Of a stretch of 64,000 nucleotides of DNA, positions 1 through 10,968 are shown piece after piece (the first letter of the stretch is position 1; the number at the start of each line of letters is the position of its first letter). The notes under the pieces were generated by a model, which searched no databases, was not told the origin of the DNA, and worked only from the letters and a program-made list of their open reading frames with translations. The translations under genes were made by a program, and so were the position numbers. The stretch comes from Bufo bufo (taxonomy: Eukaryota > Chordata > Amphibia > Anura > Bufonidae), in NCBI RefSeq assembly GCF_905171765.1, contig NC_053389.1, positions 781,020,772 through 781,084,771 on the forward strand, read 5' to 3'.

Positions 1-183
1 TCCCCCTCCATGCCTGTGTCTATATTGATGGGTATGATAGTATATAGCCCTCCCTTGGCTGCGGAGCTAACACTTCCGCTCTGTGCCTGTGTCTATATTG
101 ATGGGTATGATAGTATATAGCCCTCCCTTGGCTGCAGAGCTGACTCTCCCTCTCCATGCCTGTGTCTATATTGATGGGTAGGC
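1..183. repeat. 73-bp tandem repeat, about 2.5 copies
   Basis: The phrase tgcctgtgtctatattgatg starts at 11, 84 and 157, giving a constant 73-bp period. The array is cut by the window start. Bases 184-339 hold AT-rich sequence without a gene that I can recognise; they may be the 5' untranslated part of the hAT element that follows. Confidence 0.9.
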
Positions 184-584
184 ATGTTATTTTAAATGTG
201 ATATCAGTCTCTTTATGTAGTACAATTGTACATATGACGCTTTATTATAGATTGTATAGGTATCATTGTACCAGAGATGTGGTATAGTATAAAATGGTGT
301 GTGATTTTTTGACAGAACTATTATATCTATATCTGCATCATGTCTCACCATATGAGTGGTGCTCATAAACGCAAAAAGAAAAGGGAGGAAGAGGAGAAAT
401 CTGCCAAGCTTCCTAAAATAAGTAGTTTCTTTAAAATACCTGGAGAAGCAAGTACATCCTCTGCCCCTCTCAGTACGAATGAAGAAACTTCATCAACACA
501 AAAAGTAAGTCCTGGCAGTAGTGTGCAGACATCATGGCATGAGAGGGTATCAAGTCTAGATAAAGGCTGGAGCAGAAGTGCAAC

Positions 585-1880
585 AGAGGAGCAGATAGAA
601 AGTCAGCCTTATAGAACGATGTCTAACAGAGGAACAGATAGATAGTCAGCCTTGTAGAACGATGTCTAGCAGAGGAACAGATAGAAAGTCAGCCTTGTAG
701 AACGATGTCTAGCAGAGGAACAGATAGAAAGTCAGCCTTATAGAACGATGTCTAACAGAGGAACAGATAGATAGTCAGCCTTGTAGAACGATGTCTAGCA
801 GAGCAACAGATATATAGTCAGCCTTATAGAACGATGTCTAACAGAGGAACAGATAGATAGTCAGCCTTGTAGAACGATGTCTAGCAGAGGAACAGATAGA
901 TAGTCAGCCTTGTAGAACAATGTCTAGCAGAGGAACAGATAGGAAGTCAGCCTTGTAGAACGATGTCTAGCAGAGGAACAGATAGAAAGTCAGCCTTATA
1001 GAACGATGTCGAACAGAGGAACAGATAGAAAGTCAGCCTTATAGAACGATGTCTAGCAGAGGAACAGATAGATAGTCAGCCTAGTAGAACGATGTCTAGC
1101 AGAGGAACAGATAGAAAGTCAGCCTTGTAGAACGATGTCTAGCAGAGGAACAGATAGATAGTCAGCCTTGTAGAACAATGTCTAGCAGAGGAACAGATAG
1201 GAAGTCAGCCTTGTAGAACGATGTCTAGCAGAGGAACAGATAGAAAGTCAGCCTTATAGAACGATGTCTAACAGAGGAACAGATAGAAAGTCAGCCTTAT
1301 AGAACGATGTCTAGCAGAGGAACAGATAGAAAGTCAGCCTTATAGAACAATGTCTAACAGAGGAACAGATAGAAAGTCAGCCTTATAGAACGATGTCTAG
1401 CAGAGGAACAGATAGAAAGTCAGCCTTATAGAACGATGTCTAGCAGAGGAACAGATAGAAAGTCAGCCTTGTAGAACGATGTCTAGCAGAGGAACAGATA
1501 GATAGTCAGCCTTATAGAACGATGTCTAACAGAGGAACAGATAGATAGTCAGCCTTATAGAACAATGTCTAACAGAGGAACAGATAGAAAGTCAGCCTTA
1601 TAGAACGATGTCTAGCAGAGGAACAGATAGAAAGTCAGCCTTATAGAACGATGTCTAGCAGAGGAACAGATAGAAAGTCAGCCTTATAGAACGATGTCTA
1701 ACAGAGGAACAGATAGAAAGTCAGCCTTATAGAACGATGTCTAGCAGAGGAACAGATAGATAGTCAGCCTAGTAGAACGATGTCTAGCAGAGGAACAGAT
1801 AGATAGTCAGCCTTGTAGAACTATGTCTAGCAGAGGAACAGATAGAAAGTCAGCCTTGTAGAACGATGTCTAGCAGAGGA
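585..1880. repeat. 43-bp minisatellite inside the hAT coding region, about 30 copies
   Basis: The unit runs from gaggaacagataga through agtcagcctt, tagaacgatgtctagca. About 30 copies occur with few variants (tatag/tgtag, ctagc/ctaac, atagaaag/atagatag). The first unit is in frame with the upstream hAT reading frame, so the array grew out of coding sequence. Because 43 is not a multiple of 3 and units contain TAG triplets, the array destroys the frame. Confidence 0.95.
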
Positions 1881-2409
1881 GCATGTAACAGACAGAGGCC
1901 ATTACCCTATTACCATTCAAGATGGAAATCTGAAAAGATTTATTATAAGTAATGGTCCATGTAGACCTAAAGGGCCATTTCCTCGAGATGAAAAAGATCA
2001 AAGGTGTTTCTCAGCAAGTTTCTATGAGAGAGTCACTAAAACAGGCCTTAAAATACCTGTTACTTGGCTATGTTATTCATCAAAACCTAATGCAGCCTAT
2101 TGTGAGCCTTGCTGGTTGTTTGGAGATCGCAAGAAACAGGGATTTGAACCAGCATGGGCAAAAGGTATCCAAAGTGGCAAAGGTTGTCAGCGAAAATTCA
2201 GATATATAATACTAGTCAATCCCACATAGAAGCCTGTATACTTTATGACCAATGGAGACGTCATAAAACCATAGATGAGAAAAATGAAAGACAAATAAGA
2301 AGAGAAACTACATTTTGGAGACAAGCTTTACATAGAATTGTTAATGTTGCATTAATAATGGCTATGGCCAACCTTGCTTTTCGTGGTCACAGGGAAAAAA
2401 TAGGGGAGG

Positions 2410-2556
2410 CTGTGTGAAAAAGCTAAAAAGCAATATATATATATATATATTATATAAAAATTGCTTTTTAGCTTTTTCACACAGCGTTTCCTTTTTCCAG
2501 TGATTAGGTTGAAGTGGAACGTAAACCACGACCAGTTTTTCAGTGACTTCAAAAAG
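2410..2556. mobile_element. 147-bp hairpin-bearing insertion with 9-bp target duplication
   Basis: The 9-mer taggggagg occurs at 2401-2409 and again at 2557-2565, and removing one copy with the 147 bp between restores the hAT reading frame. The insert begins with a perfect 25-bp inverted repeat (2410-2434 with 2460-2484) around an (AT)n loop, followed by about 72 bp of unrelated sequence ending cttcaaaaag. The right end is not complementary to the left end, so it does not look like a usual TIR element. Confidence 0.7.
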
Positions 2557-3429
2557 TAGGGGAGGTAAACAATGGCAGTTTTCGCACCATAATTGAATTA
2601 CTTGCAGAGTATGATACTGTACTAAAGGAACTTTTGCAGAGGCCCCAAGGAACAGTTAAATATCTCAGTCCACAAATACAGAATGAAGAGATACCGGTAA
2701 GTCTTCTTGCAAACAAAGTGAAGGAGGAGATTGTTTCTGAAATCCAGAAATCACAGTTTTATTCTATAATTATGGATACAACCCAAGACATTGGGAACAT
2801 TGATCAATTAAGCCAAGTGTTTAGATATGTCATTGTTGAGCGAGATGAAAACCTTAGGACAACTGGTATTAAAATAGAGGAAGCATTTCTAGGTTTCCAA
2901 TGTGTTGAAGATCAATCAGCGGCTGGCCTTGAAAAAAAACTATTATAGAATCCATAGAAAAGAAAGGTCTGGATTTATCAAAATGCCGGGGCCAGGGCTG
3001 TGATGGAGCTGCCACCATGAGTGGCATTTACACCGGTGTTCAGACTCGCATTCTCAAGAAAGAAAAATAATGCTCTTACATACATTGTGCTGCCCATAAC
3101 CTCAATTTAGTTTTGCAGGATGCAGTTTCAAATATAACTGAAATGTCTAATTTTTTTTTACACCGTTCAGTCTTTGTACACTTACTTTGGTGAAAGTATG
3201 AAGAGATGGGCATTTTTAGCATCCTTTAACTCTGAATTCTCCCTAACTTTAAAACAGCTTTGCCCAACAAGATAGTCCTCTCGTCATGACTCAGTGCGAG
3301 CACTACGGTTTAGGTTTTCAGATATTTTACAGGCTTTGTCCAAAATCATTATCATTTCCACCAAGCCAAAAGAGTGAGATGAGGCTAGTGCATTGAAGGC
3401 AAAACTGGAATCCTTCCATTTTATTTTAA

Positions 3430-3837
3430 AGAGGTTCTACAGTTTGTTTAAACTGATGATCTATCCTCTGGATAGATCATCAGCATCTGATCGCCGGGGG
3501 TCCGACACCCGGGACCCCCGCCGATCAGCTGTTTGAGAAGGCAGCAGCGCTCCAGCAGCACCGCGGCCTTCTCACTGTTTATCGCAGGCCCAGTGACGTC
3601 ACGACTAGTATCAACTGGCCTGGGCGGGGCTAAGCTCTGTTCACTTGAATGGTTGATACTAGTCGTGACGTCACTGGGCCGGCGTTAAACAGTGAGAAGG
3701 CCGCGGCGCTGCTGGAGCGCCACTGCCTTCTCAAACAGCTGATCGGCAGGGGTCCCGGGTGTCGGACCCCCGCTGATTAGATGCTGATGATCTATCCAGA
3801 GGATAGATCATCAGTTTAAACAAAGTGCAGAACCCCT
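3430..3837. mobile_element. Palindromic MITE flanked by TTAA
   Basis: TTAA is present at 3426-3429 and 3838-3841. The ends are inverted repeats (left agaggttctacag, right ctgcag-like reverse complement of aggggttctgcac), and the complementarity continues inwards for most of the element: tgatctatcctctggataga, the ggtcccgggtgtcgg block and gtgacgtcac all recur inverted. The element is therefore one large foldback of about 408 bp. TTAA duplication is typical of piggyBac-type (also Kolobok) elements. It interrupts the hAT pseudogene, whose homology resumes directly at 3842. Confidence 0.8.
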
Positions 3838-4284
3838 TTAATAATTGTCCTGCAAGCTAAAATTTTTGAAAATATTAATTCAGTTTCTAAAATGCTGCAG
3901 TCAAAAGACATGGATCTCTCTAATGCAACCAAACTGCTACACAAAGCTGCTCAAGTTCTCAGCAGCTTCCGAAATAATTATGAAGAGGCAAAAAGGACAG
4001 CGGTTTCTCTAGCGGACAAATGGGGCATTCAAGCAAAATTTGAAAATAAAAGCGTGAGGAAAGTGAAGCGACACTTTGATGAGCTGTGTTTGGATGAAAG
4101 GCTACAAGTCCCAGAGGAAAGATTCAAAACCGCAGTCTTTTACCGGTGTTTGGATATTGCCATAAGTCAGCTACATAATCGGTTTATTGGCATCAGTGGC
4201 GTATCGTGGGTTGCCAGCACCCGGGGCAAGCCATGTATTGCGCCCCCCCCCTCCCAACCTGTGGACACGCCCCTTTTACAGATA

Positions 4285-5910
4285 AGGCATACGGTCGCCA
4301 TTTGGCAGGAGAGGGACCCTGAGATAAGACCGCACCCACACCCACCTCAGAAGCATCAACCTCAACAATAAAAAGTAGAGAGACATCAGGTTGTACCAAA
4401 ATGGGAGCGGAAGCAAAACTCTCTTTAATACTAGAAAAGGCTTTAAGCGCATCTACCGACCAGGAGGAAAAATCTACCCCCTTTTTAGTCATATCAGTGA
4501 GTGGCTTAACAACAGAGGAATAATTCAATATGAACTTTCTGTAATAATTGGCAAAACCCAAAAACCGCATCAGCGCCTTCTGATTCTCAGGAAGCTCCCA
4601 ATCAAGCACAGTGCGGACCTTCTCAGGGTCCATCCGCAAACCAGAAGCGGAGAGAAGAAAACCAAGAAATTGAATCTCCGGAACCGCAAACACACATTTT
4701 TCCAGTTTAGCGTACAATTTATTCTCCCGCAGAATGAGCAAGACCTGACGTAGGTGGTCCCGATAAGTCTTGAAATCAGAAGAAAAAATAAAAATGTCAT
4801 CTAGATACACCAGTACAAATTTCCCCATTAAATGATAAAAAATGCTATTCACAAAATGTTGGAAGACGGCCGGAGCATTCATCAAACCAAAAGGCATAAC
4901 CAAATTCTCGAAATGACCCTCAGGGGTATTGAAGGCCGTCTTCCATTCGTCCCCTTCCCTGACCCTGACCAGGTTGTATGCCCCTCTTAAATCCAACTTA
5001 GAAAAAACCTTAGCCCCAACAATCTGGTTAAACAGGTCTGGGATCAGAGGAAGCGGATACGGGTCACGAATCGTGATACGGTTCAACTCCCTGAAATCCA
5101 GACATGGTCTTAAAGAACCATCTTTTTTCTTCACAAAAAAAAACAAACTGCGGCAATAGGTGACTTCGAGGGTCGGATGTGTCCCTTTCTCAGGCTCTCA
5201 GAGATATAAGTACGCATAGCGACTCTCTCAGGTTGGGAGAGATTGTATAGACGTGATTTTGGCAGCTTGGCGCCTGGGATGAGATTAATAGGGCAATCGT
5301 ACTCCCGGTGAGGGGGCAGCTCCTGGACACCACTCTCGGAAAACACATCCGAAAATTCAGAGAGAAAAGATGGTACAGTCTTGGTAGAAACCTCTGAAAG
5401 AGACGCCGTGAGGCAATTCTCTCTGCAAAAGTCACTCCAACCATTTATTTTCCTTGCTTGCCAATCAATGGTGGGGTTATGTTTAGTGAGCCAGGGTAGC
5501 CCCAACACTAGAGGAGTAGGTAATCCGCTTAAGACGAAACATGACATATCCTCAACATGAGCATCACCCACAGTCAAACGGATATTGTGAACTATGCCCT
5601 TTAACGATCTTTGAGAAAGTGGAGCGGAATCGATAGCAAAAACAGGTATATCCTTTTCCAAAGTGCATACCTGGAAACCATGCGTTGTTGCAAATTGATT
5701 ATCAATGAGATTGACAGCTGCTCCACTATCTACAAAAATCTCACAAACAATGTTCTTGCTGTCTAGCGCCACCCTGGCAGGTAGGAGAAAACGGGAACTA
5801 CAAGCAAACGGCAAACCATCAATTTCCGCATCAACCTTGCCAATAGTAGCAAATGGAAAGTTTTTAGAGTTTTTTTTTTTATTACCCTCAGAAAACTCCA
5901 TGAGGGGCAA
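4285..5910 (-). pseudogene. Gypsy pol fragment: protease and reverse transcriptase
   Basis: The upstream frame (5910-5131) contains a retropepsin-like aspartic protease with the active-site motif FVDSGAAVNLID and the later LVLGLPWL segment. The following frame (from about 5146) carries reverse transcriptase with LDFRELNRITIRDPYPLPLI, MPFGLMNAPAVFQHFVN and the catalytic VLVYLDDIFIFS, then the connection and the start of RNase H (VEVDASEVGVGAVLSQ). It is frameshifted at about 5140 in a run of A/T, and truncated before the rest of RNase H. About the last 30 codons of the 4193-5146 frame read into the flanking hAT terminus and are not Gypsy sequence. Confidence 0.85.
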
Positions 5911-6737
5911 ACATTAGCCAAATGATTTATACCCCCACAACAGAAACAAACCCTCCTCTGAGAGCTGAATCCTCTACTATCAGAGGCAAGCAAACCCAGC
6001 TGCATGGCCTCCTCCTCAGAGGGGATTGAGAGAGACTGAGACCCCTAGGCACTGAATGAAACAGCCCCACTGTCCTTGGGCTGAATATGACAGGAAAGAG
6101 TAGTCTCCTCTCTCTCTCTCTAAGACGCCTGTCAATACGAACAGCTTGAGACATGGCTGACTCTAACGACGCTGGTCTCTCTTGAAAAGCAAATGCATCT
6201 TTCAATGTTTCCGAAAGACCATGGCAAAATTGACTTCGGAGTGCAGCATCATTCCAACCGGTATCAGCTGCCCATCTCCGAAATTCAGAACAATATATCT
6301 CTGCGGACTGTTTACCCTGGTATAAAAGACGCAGTTTAGATTCAGCCAGAGCAATACCATCCGGGTCATCATATATCTGCCCCAGGGCTACAAAAAATTC
6401 ATCCACCGAACGGAGGGGCCGTGCCCCCACCGGCAGCGAAAGGGGCCAAGACTGAGTGTTATCCCTGAGCAGCGAGATGATGATCCCCACCCTCTGCTCC
6501 TCATCACCAGAGGAATGGGGAAGTAGGCGAAAATGGAGTTTGCAAGCCTCTCTAAAGCGAACAAAATTCTCACTACCCCCCGGGGAACGTATCCGGAAGC
6601 GAGTTCTTAGGCTCGGAACAAACTCCATGAACGCCAGCAGAACCGGTCACCTGAAACTGAGACACAGTTTTACGGAGATCTGCTACCTCCAGCGAAAGAC
6701 CTTGCATGCAGTCAATCAAGGCTGAAACCGGATCCAT
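5895..6737 (-). pseudogene. Gypsy gag polyprotein, frameshifted
   Basis: The nucleocapsid/capsid precursor of the Gypsy element. The start is most likely the ATG at 6737 (MDPVSALIDCMQGLSLEV), which matches the N-terminus of the gag at 26000. The frame shifts in a C/G run near 6580, after which the capsid region continues (FREACKLHFRLLPHSSGDEEQRVG, RSQFCHGLSETLKDAFAFQE). A second frame change leads to a CCHC zinc knuckle near 5950-5910 (CFCCGGINHLANVC). Two frameshifts make it nonfunctional. Confidence 0.75.
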
Positions 6738-6764
6738 GCTTAAGACGGTTAAGGCGGTTTATAA

Positions 6765-7306
6765 TGTCACGGATGAAGTTTCAGATAGCTGGAACTATTA
6801 AATAAACGACCGACTGGCTTGATCCCAAACTAAGGAGCATATAGGTGAGCCCTTTAAAATCCCTAAGAGCTCTCCCTGACTGCTATGCACATGCAAGGGT
6901 CTCAATGGTAGACGATTGCATGTCCACATACCTGCCCACGTACCCAAGACTGTGTGACACCTGAAAACCCTATAATAGTGAGGGGACACGACCACTGGTT
7001 CCCTGCACTAAATACGGACGGAGTCAGGGTCATCTAGAATCAAGCCAGCAAGGAAACACAATAAAGAAAAAGACTTATATGAGCAAACAGCAGCAGCAGC
7101 CTCCAGCAGTGAACACTTCATAGAGGAAGTAGTGTAAACCGCAAAGTGAGGTAGTATGGGAGGGAATATAAAGGAAGACAATTAGTCTAAATAAGTGACA
7201 CCTGGCAGAAGGAAAGGAGCTGACAAAGTGAAACCAAAACAAAGAACATCATGCAAGAGGTAGAGAAGAACGTCTGCCAGACCTTCTCACAGAACTGGCG
7301 GTGACA
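6765..7306 (-). repeat. 5' LTR of the truncated Gypsy element
   Basis: Read on the minus strand the LTR begins TGTCACC at 7306 and ends CGTGACA at 6765, giving TGTCAC...GTGACA inverted ends. The next bases are TTATAA, as also found after the 5' LTR at 25248-25907. The gag ATG follows at 6737. No second LTR copy is in the window for this element, so the 542-bp length rests on the terminal motifs only. Confidence 0.6.
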
Positions 7307-8426
7307 CATGGCCCCTCGCTCTGTATAATATAAAATGGTGCCCATTCTTTCTAAATATACTGGCCTCCTTTGTATCTCTTCTGCCCACCTCCATAGTGCC
7401 CCCAGTACTTACATAAAAAAATAAAAATACTCACCTCTCTTCATCACCTCTTGTAGTCTTTGCTTGGGCGTTCCAGCGCAGGCAGTCAGGAACACATCAC
7501 CGTGCCCTCCTGCGCCGCGTCATCGTGTCATCTCGCGAGACCCGGCGCAGGAGGTCACGGTGATATAATTGCTATCTCCTAGACTCTTGCGCCGCTCTAC
7601 TGCTTCTTAAAGCTTCAGGCCAGGCGGAACGGAGGGGATGGGAGCCATAGGCATCCATCACCCTCATTATACTGCCTTCTGCCTGACGCCCCCTACAATT
7701 TGGCGCCCGGGGCAACGGCGCCCCTGGCCCCCCACGCTACGCCCCTGATTGGCATGAATACTGTTCTACAAAGATTCTAAATTCTTCAGCCTGCAACACT
7801 TTCAATAGAATCAGATGATGCAGTCCTTAAAGAAGCAACAACATTGCAAGACGTCTACCAGGATGATTTATCTAATGATTTTCCTGGCCAGCTGTTAAGT
7901 TTTCGGTCTGCACTTCTAGAAGATATCAAAAAATCTTCATCTGTTAGAGATCTAGCCATACTTCTGATGGTTGCCAACTCTGGATTATCTTCCACTCTAC
8001 CGCACGTCTGCATAGCTCTTCTTCTCTTTCTTACACTACCAGTTACAGTAGCCTCAGCAGAGAGATCTTTTTCAAAGTTGAAATTAATCAAAAATGATCT
8101 CAGGAGCACAATGTCTCAACAGAGACTAAGTCTTCTAGCCCTACTAAGTGTTGAAAATGAGAGGGCCAAGAAACTTGATATTCAGAGCATGATTGACAAG
8201 TTTTCTGAGGCAAAAGCCCGGAGACAAACATTTTAGTATAAAGTTTCCCAGTTCAGATTTACCAGTTTTCTTTTGGTTTGGAAGTTTTCAGTTTCAACTA
8301 GTTAAATGGTTCATACTAGGGCTGCACGATAAATCGAAAAAATAATCGAATCGCGATAATCGGCAAATGCGATATGGCGATTTGGCCGACCCGAAAATGC
8401 CACGATTATATATGAAGGGGCCCCGC

Positions 8427-8776
8427 GCACATAACTGGCTTTGTGTGTAAAGTATTTTACTAGTGTGTGAAACAATCTCTCTCCTATTGATAACATGGCC
8501 GCCTCTGTACTCACTGTCACGATGAATGCACTGTAGCGACGAGCGGGAGCGAGCGGACCGGCCGGCACGTGACTGACGTCACTTAGTAACGCTCCTGCTT
8601 CCTGAAGTGGGAGGAGCGTTACTAAGTGATGTCAGTCACGCGCCGGCCGGCCAGCTCGCTCCCGCTCGCTGCAGTGCATTCATAGTGACAGTGAGTACAG
8701 AGGCGGCCATGTTATCAATAGGAGAGAGATTGTTTCACACACTAGTAAAATACTTTACAAACAGAGCCAGTTATGT
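8427..8776. repeat. Long inverted repeat, arms about 165 bp
   Basis: Left arm about 8427-8590, right arm about 8608-8776, with a centre near 8600. Shared blocks include cataactggctttgtgt, tattttactagtgtgtgaaa, aacatggccgcctctgtact and cgctcccgctcg in inverted order. The arms are nearly identical, so the transcript or single strand would form a long hairpin. Confidence 0.85.
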
Positions 8777-8887
8777 GCACAGTTTAGGACACATGAGGGG
8801 ACACATAGGGCCATGAGGGGGGCCAGCATAAGACACACATATAGCATCTTATGCTGGCCCCCCTCATAGCCCTATGTGTCATAGCAC

Positions 8888-9240
8888 ACATCCCCTATAA
8901 CAGCGTCCTCCACAGATCCCCCATAACAGTGTCCTCCACAGATCCCCCACATAACAGCGTCCTCCACAGATCCCCCATAACAGTGTCCTCCACAGACCTC
9001 CACAGATCCACCCCATAACAGCGTCCTCCACAGATCCCCCACAACACAGCGTCATCCACAGATCCCCCATAACACAGCGTCATCCACAGATCCCCCACAA
9101 CACAGCGTCATCCACAGATCCCCCACAACACAGCGTCATCCACAGATCCCCCACAACACAGCGTCATCCACAGATCCCCCACAACAGTGCATCATCCACA
9201 GATCCCCCATAACAGTGCCATCCACAGATCCCCTATAACT
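8888..9240. repeat. 25-29 bp minisatellite inside the hAT MITE
   Basis: Degenerate tandem copies of catccacagatcccccacaa with cagcgt spacer, about 12-13 units. One-letter changes (ccataacagcg, cacaacacagcg) distinguish subtypes, with the cacaacacagcgtcat type homogenised in the middle. Confidence 0.9.
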
Positions 9241-9677
9241 ATGTCATACCCAGCCGTGTCATATGGGAAAATCCAAGCAAATAGACCTCTAGCACAATTC
9301 CGTTAAAATATCGCATTGCATATCGTTATCGCAATTTTTAGGGCCCTAATCGCAATCGCACAAAATTCCCATATCGTGCAGCCCTAGTTCATACTAGCTC
9401 GTTTTCAGTTCTTGTTGAATTCCACATTCGGTTACATGGTTCTGGTTCGTTAATCTGTTGCATGGTTCAGAGTGATACATTTGTACAGCATCTGCTTAGC
9501 TCCAATCCACAGGATAAAACCCTGAACATAGATGTGTATTTCACACAGATGACTACAGTAAGAATATTTCTTAAAGCAATATAGCATTTATAAAACACTC
9601 TCATAGATACACATACATGGTTGGTTCTGTGTGTAATGAAAGCCATGGCAGATGCTTACAAAGTTTGGATTGTCTAA

Positions 9678-10430
9678 GGGCTCTTTCACACCTGCGTTCT
9701 TGTCTTCCGGCATAGAGTTCCGTCGTCGGGGCTCTATGCCGGAAGAATCCTGATCAGGATTATCCCCATGCATTCTGAATGGAGAGTAATCCGTTCAGGA
9801 TGCATCAGGATGTCTTCAGTTCCGGAACGGAACGTTTTTTGGCCGGAGAAAATACCGCAGCATGCTGCGCTTTTTGCTCCGGCCAAAAATCCGGAACACT
9901 TGCCGCAAGGCCGGATCCGGAATTAATGCCCATTGAAAGGCATTGATCCGGATCCGGCCTTAAGCTAAACGTCGTTTCGGCGCATTGCCGGAGCCGACAT
10001 TTAGCTTTTTCAGAGTGGTTACCATGGCTGCCGGGACGCTAAAGTCCTGGCAGCCATGGTAAAGTGTAGTGGGGAGCGGGGGAGCAGTGTACTTACCGTC
10101 CGTGCGGCTCCCCGGGCACTCCAGAGTGACGTCAGGGGGCGCCCCAAGCGCATGGATCACGTCATCCATGCGCATGGGGCGCTCTGACGTCATTCTGGAG
10201 CGCCCCGGGAGCCGCACGGACTGTAAGTATACCGCTCCCCCGCTCCCCGCTACTACTATGGCAACCAGGACTTTAATAGCGTCCTGGCTGCCATAGTAAC
10301 ACTGAACGCATTTGGAAGACGGTTCCGTCTTCAAATGCTTTCAGTACACTTGCGTTTTTCCGGATCCGGCGTGTAATTCCGGCAAGTGGAGTACACGCCG
10401 GATCCGGACAACGCAAGTGTGAAAGAGGCC
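9678..10430. mobile_element. MITE copy A
   Basis: Starts gggctctttcacacctgcgt and ends acgcaagtgtgaaagaggcc, flanked by TAA on both sides. An inner inverted repeat (about 10018-10300) holds accatggctgccaggac-type arms and gacgtca around cgcatggatcacgtcatcca. Confidence 0.8.
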
Positions 10431-10433
10431 TAA

Positions 10434-10946
10434 GGCTACTTTCACACTTGAGTTTTTCTTTTCCGGCGCTGAGTTCCGTCCTAGGGGCTCAAATCCGGAA
10501 AAGAACTGATCAGTTTTATCCCCATGCATTCTGAATGGAGAGTCAGTCCTTCAGGATGCATCAGGATGTCTTCAGTTCAGTCTTTTTGACTGATCAGGCT
10601 TTTCAGAAAACCGTAGCATGTTGTATTTTTACCTCCGGCCAAAAATCCTGAACACTTTGACTGAACGCCGGCCTTTTTCCCATTGACTAGCATTAACGCC
10701 GGATCCGTCGCCGTGTGTTCAGTCAAACCGGATCCGGCTTTGGCATGTTAAACCCGAAAAATGTGAAAAAAAAGTTAAAGTCCATAAATGGCGGATCCGT
10801 TTCTTCCAATACATTTTTTCATTGTGATCAAAATCCTGATCAGGATTCAAATGTAATCCGTTTTCACACGTTTTTCCGGATCCGGCGGACAGTTCCGGTG
10901 TCGGAATTGAACGCCGGATTTAAACAACGCTAGTGTGAAAGTAGCC
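10434..10946. mobile_element. MITE copy B
   Basis: Starts ggctactttcacacttgag and ends cgctagtgtgaaagtagcc, flanked by TAA (10431-10433) and TTA (10947-10949). Related to A at the ends, with a different interior rich in gatcag and ccggatccg. Confidence 0.75.
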
Positions 10947-10968
10947 TTACAAAGTTTGGATTGTCTAA

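Larger units (their letters stand above)
4285..7306 (-). mobile_element. Truncated Ty3/Gypsy retrotransposon (5' LTR, gag, protease, RT)
   Basis: Minus-strand element read from 7306 downwards: one LTR, gag, aspartic protease and reverse transcriptase, ending abruptly in the first part of RNase H (just after the segment VEVDASEVGVGAVLSQG) at about 4285. RNase H remainder, integrase and 3' LTR are missing. Gag and pol closely resemble the chromodomain Gypsy at 25.2-38.8 kb, so both belong to one family or sister families. Sequence on the far side of the truncation belongs to the surrounding hAT element. Confidence 0.8.
4194..7747. mobile_element. Non-autonomous hAT element carrying a truncated Gypsy
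   Basis: An 8-bp target duplication, attggcat, lies at 4186-4193 and 7748-7755. The termini are inverted: left cagtggcgtatcgtggg, right reverse complement caggggcgtagcgtgggg. Both features are typical of hAT elements. No hAT transposase is inside. The interior from about 4285 to 7306 is a minus-strand Ty3/Gypsy fragment; 7310-7747 is noncoding, GC-rich and includes an inverted block around 7495-7565 (tgcgccgcg, ctcgcgagac). Confidence 0.8.
340..8236 (+). pseudogene. hAT transposase, TTF/ZMYM-type, broken by nested insertions
   Basis: Remnant of a hAT-superfamily transposase related to the zinc-finger MYM/TTF group. Pieces in order: a basic N-terminus (340-585, lysine-rich, then KLPKISSFFK); a TTF-type zinc-finger segment (about 1940-2170, with AYCEPCWLF); the central domain (about 2200-3130, with the acidic motif IIMDTTQDI and later the typical HCAAHNLNLVL); a helical middle part (3842-4185); and the C-terminal hAT dimerisation region (7756-8236, with TVASAERSFSKLKLIKNDLR). 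It is interrupted by a minisatellite (585-1880), a hairpin element (2410-2556), a palindromic MITE (3430-3837) and a 3.55-kb hAT (4194-7747). Reading the pieces across the insertions gives continuous hAT homology, so these are insertions and not gaps. There is also a frameshift near 2170 and a stop near 3068. It cannot make a protein. The outer ends of this hAT were not located. Confidence 0.85.
8317..9386. mobile_element. Non-autonomous hAT (MITE-like), 1.07 kb
   Basis: An 8-bp target duplication gttcatac occurs at 8309-8316 and 9387-9394. The ends are inverted repeats tagggctgcacgata and tatcgtgcagcccta. No coding region is recognised. The interior holds a long inverted repeat and a short tandem array, listed separately. 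It inserted about 80 bp downstream of the hAT pseudogene stop. Bases 9395-9674 after it show no recognisable gene and may be 3' sequence of the first hAT. Confidence 0.85.

Noticed and set aside
8879..9098. Glycine/tryptophan-rich repeat ORFs (MGDLWMTLCCGGSV)
   Set aside because: Translation of the minus strand of a minisatellite; no independent evidence for a gene.
9960..10334. ORF of 124 codons on the minus strand
   Set aside because: Sits across the inverted repeat of MITE copy A; an equivalent ORF on the plus strand shows it is a palindrome artefact.
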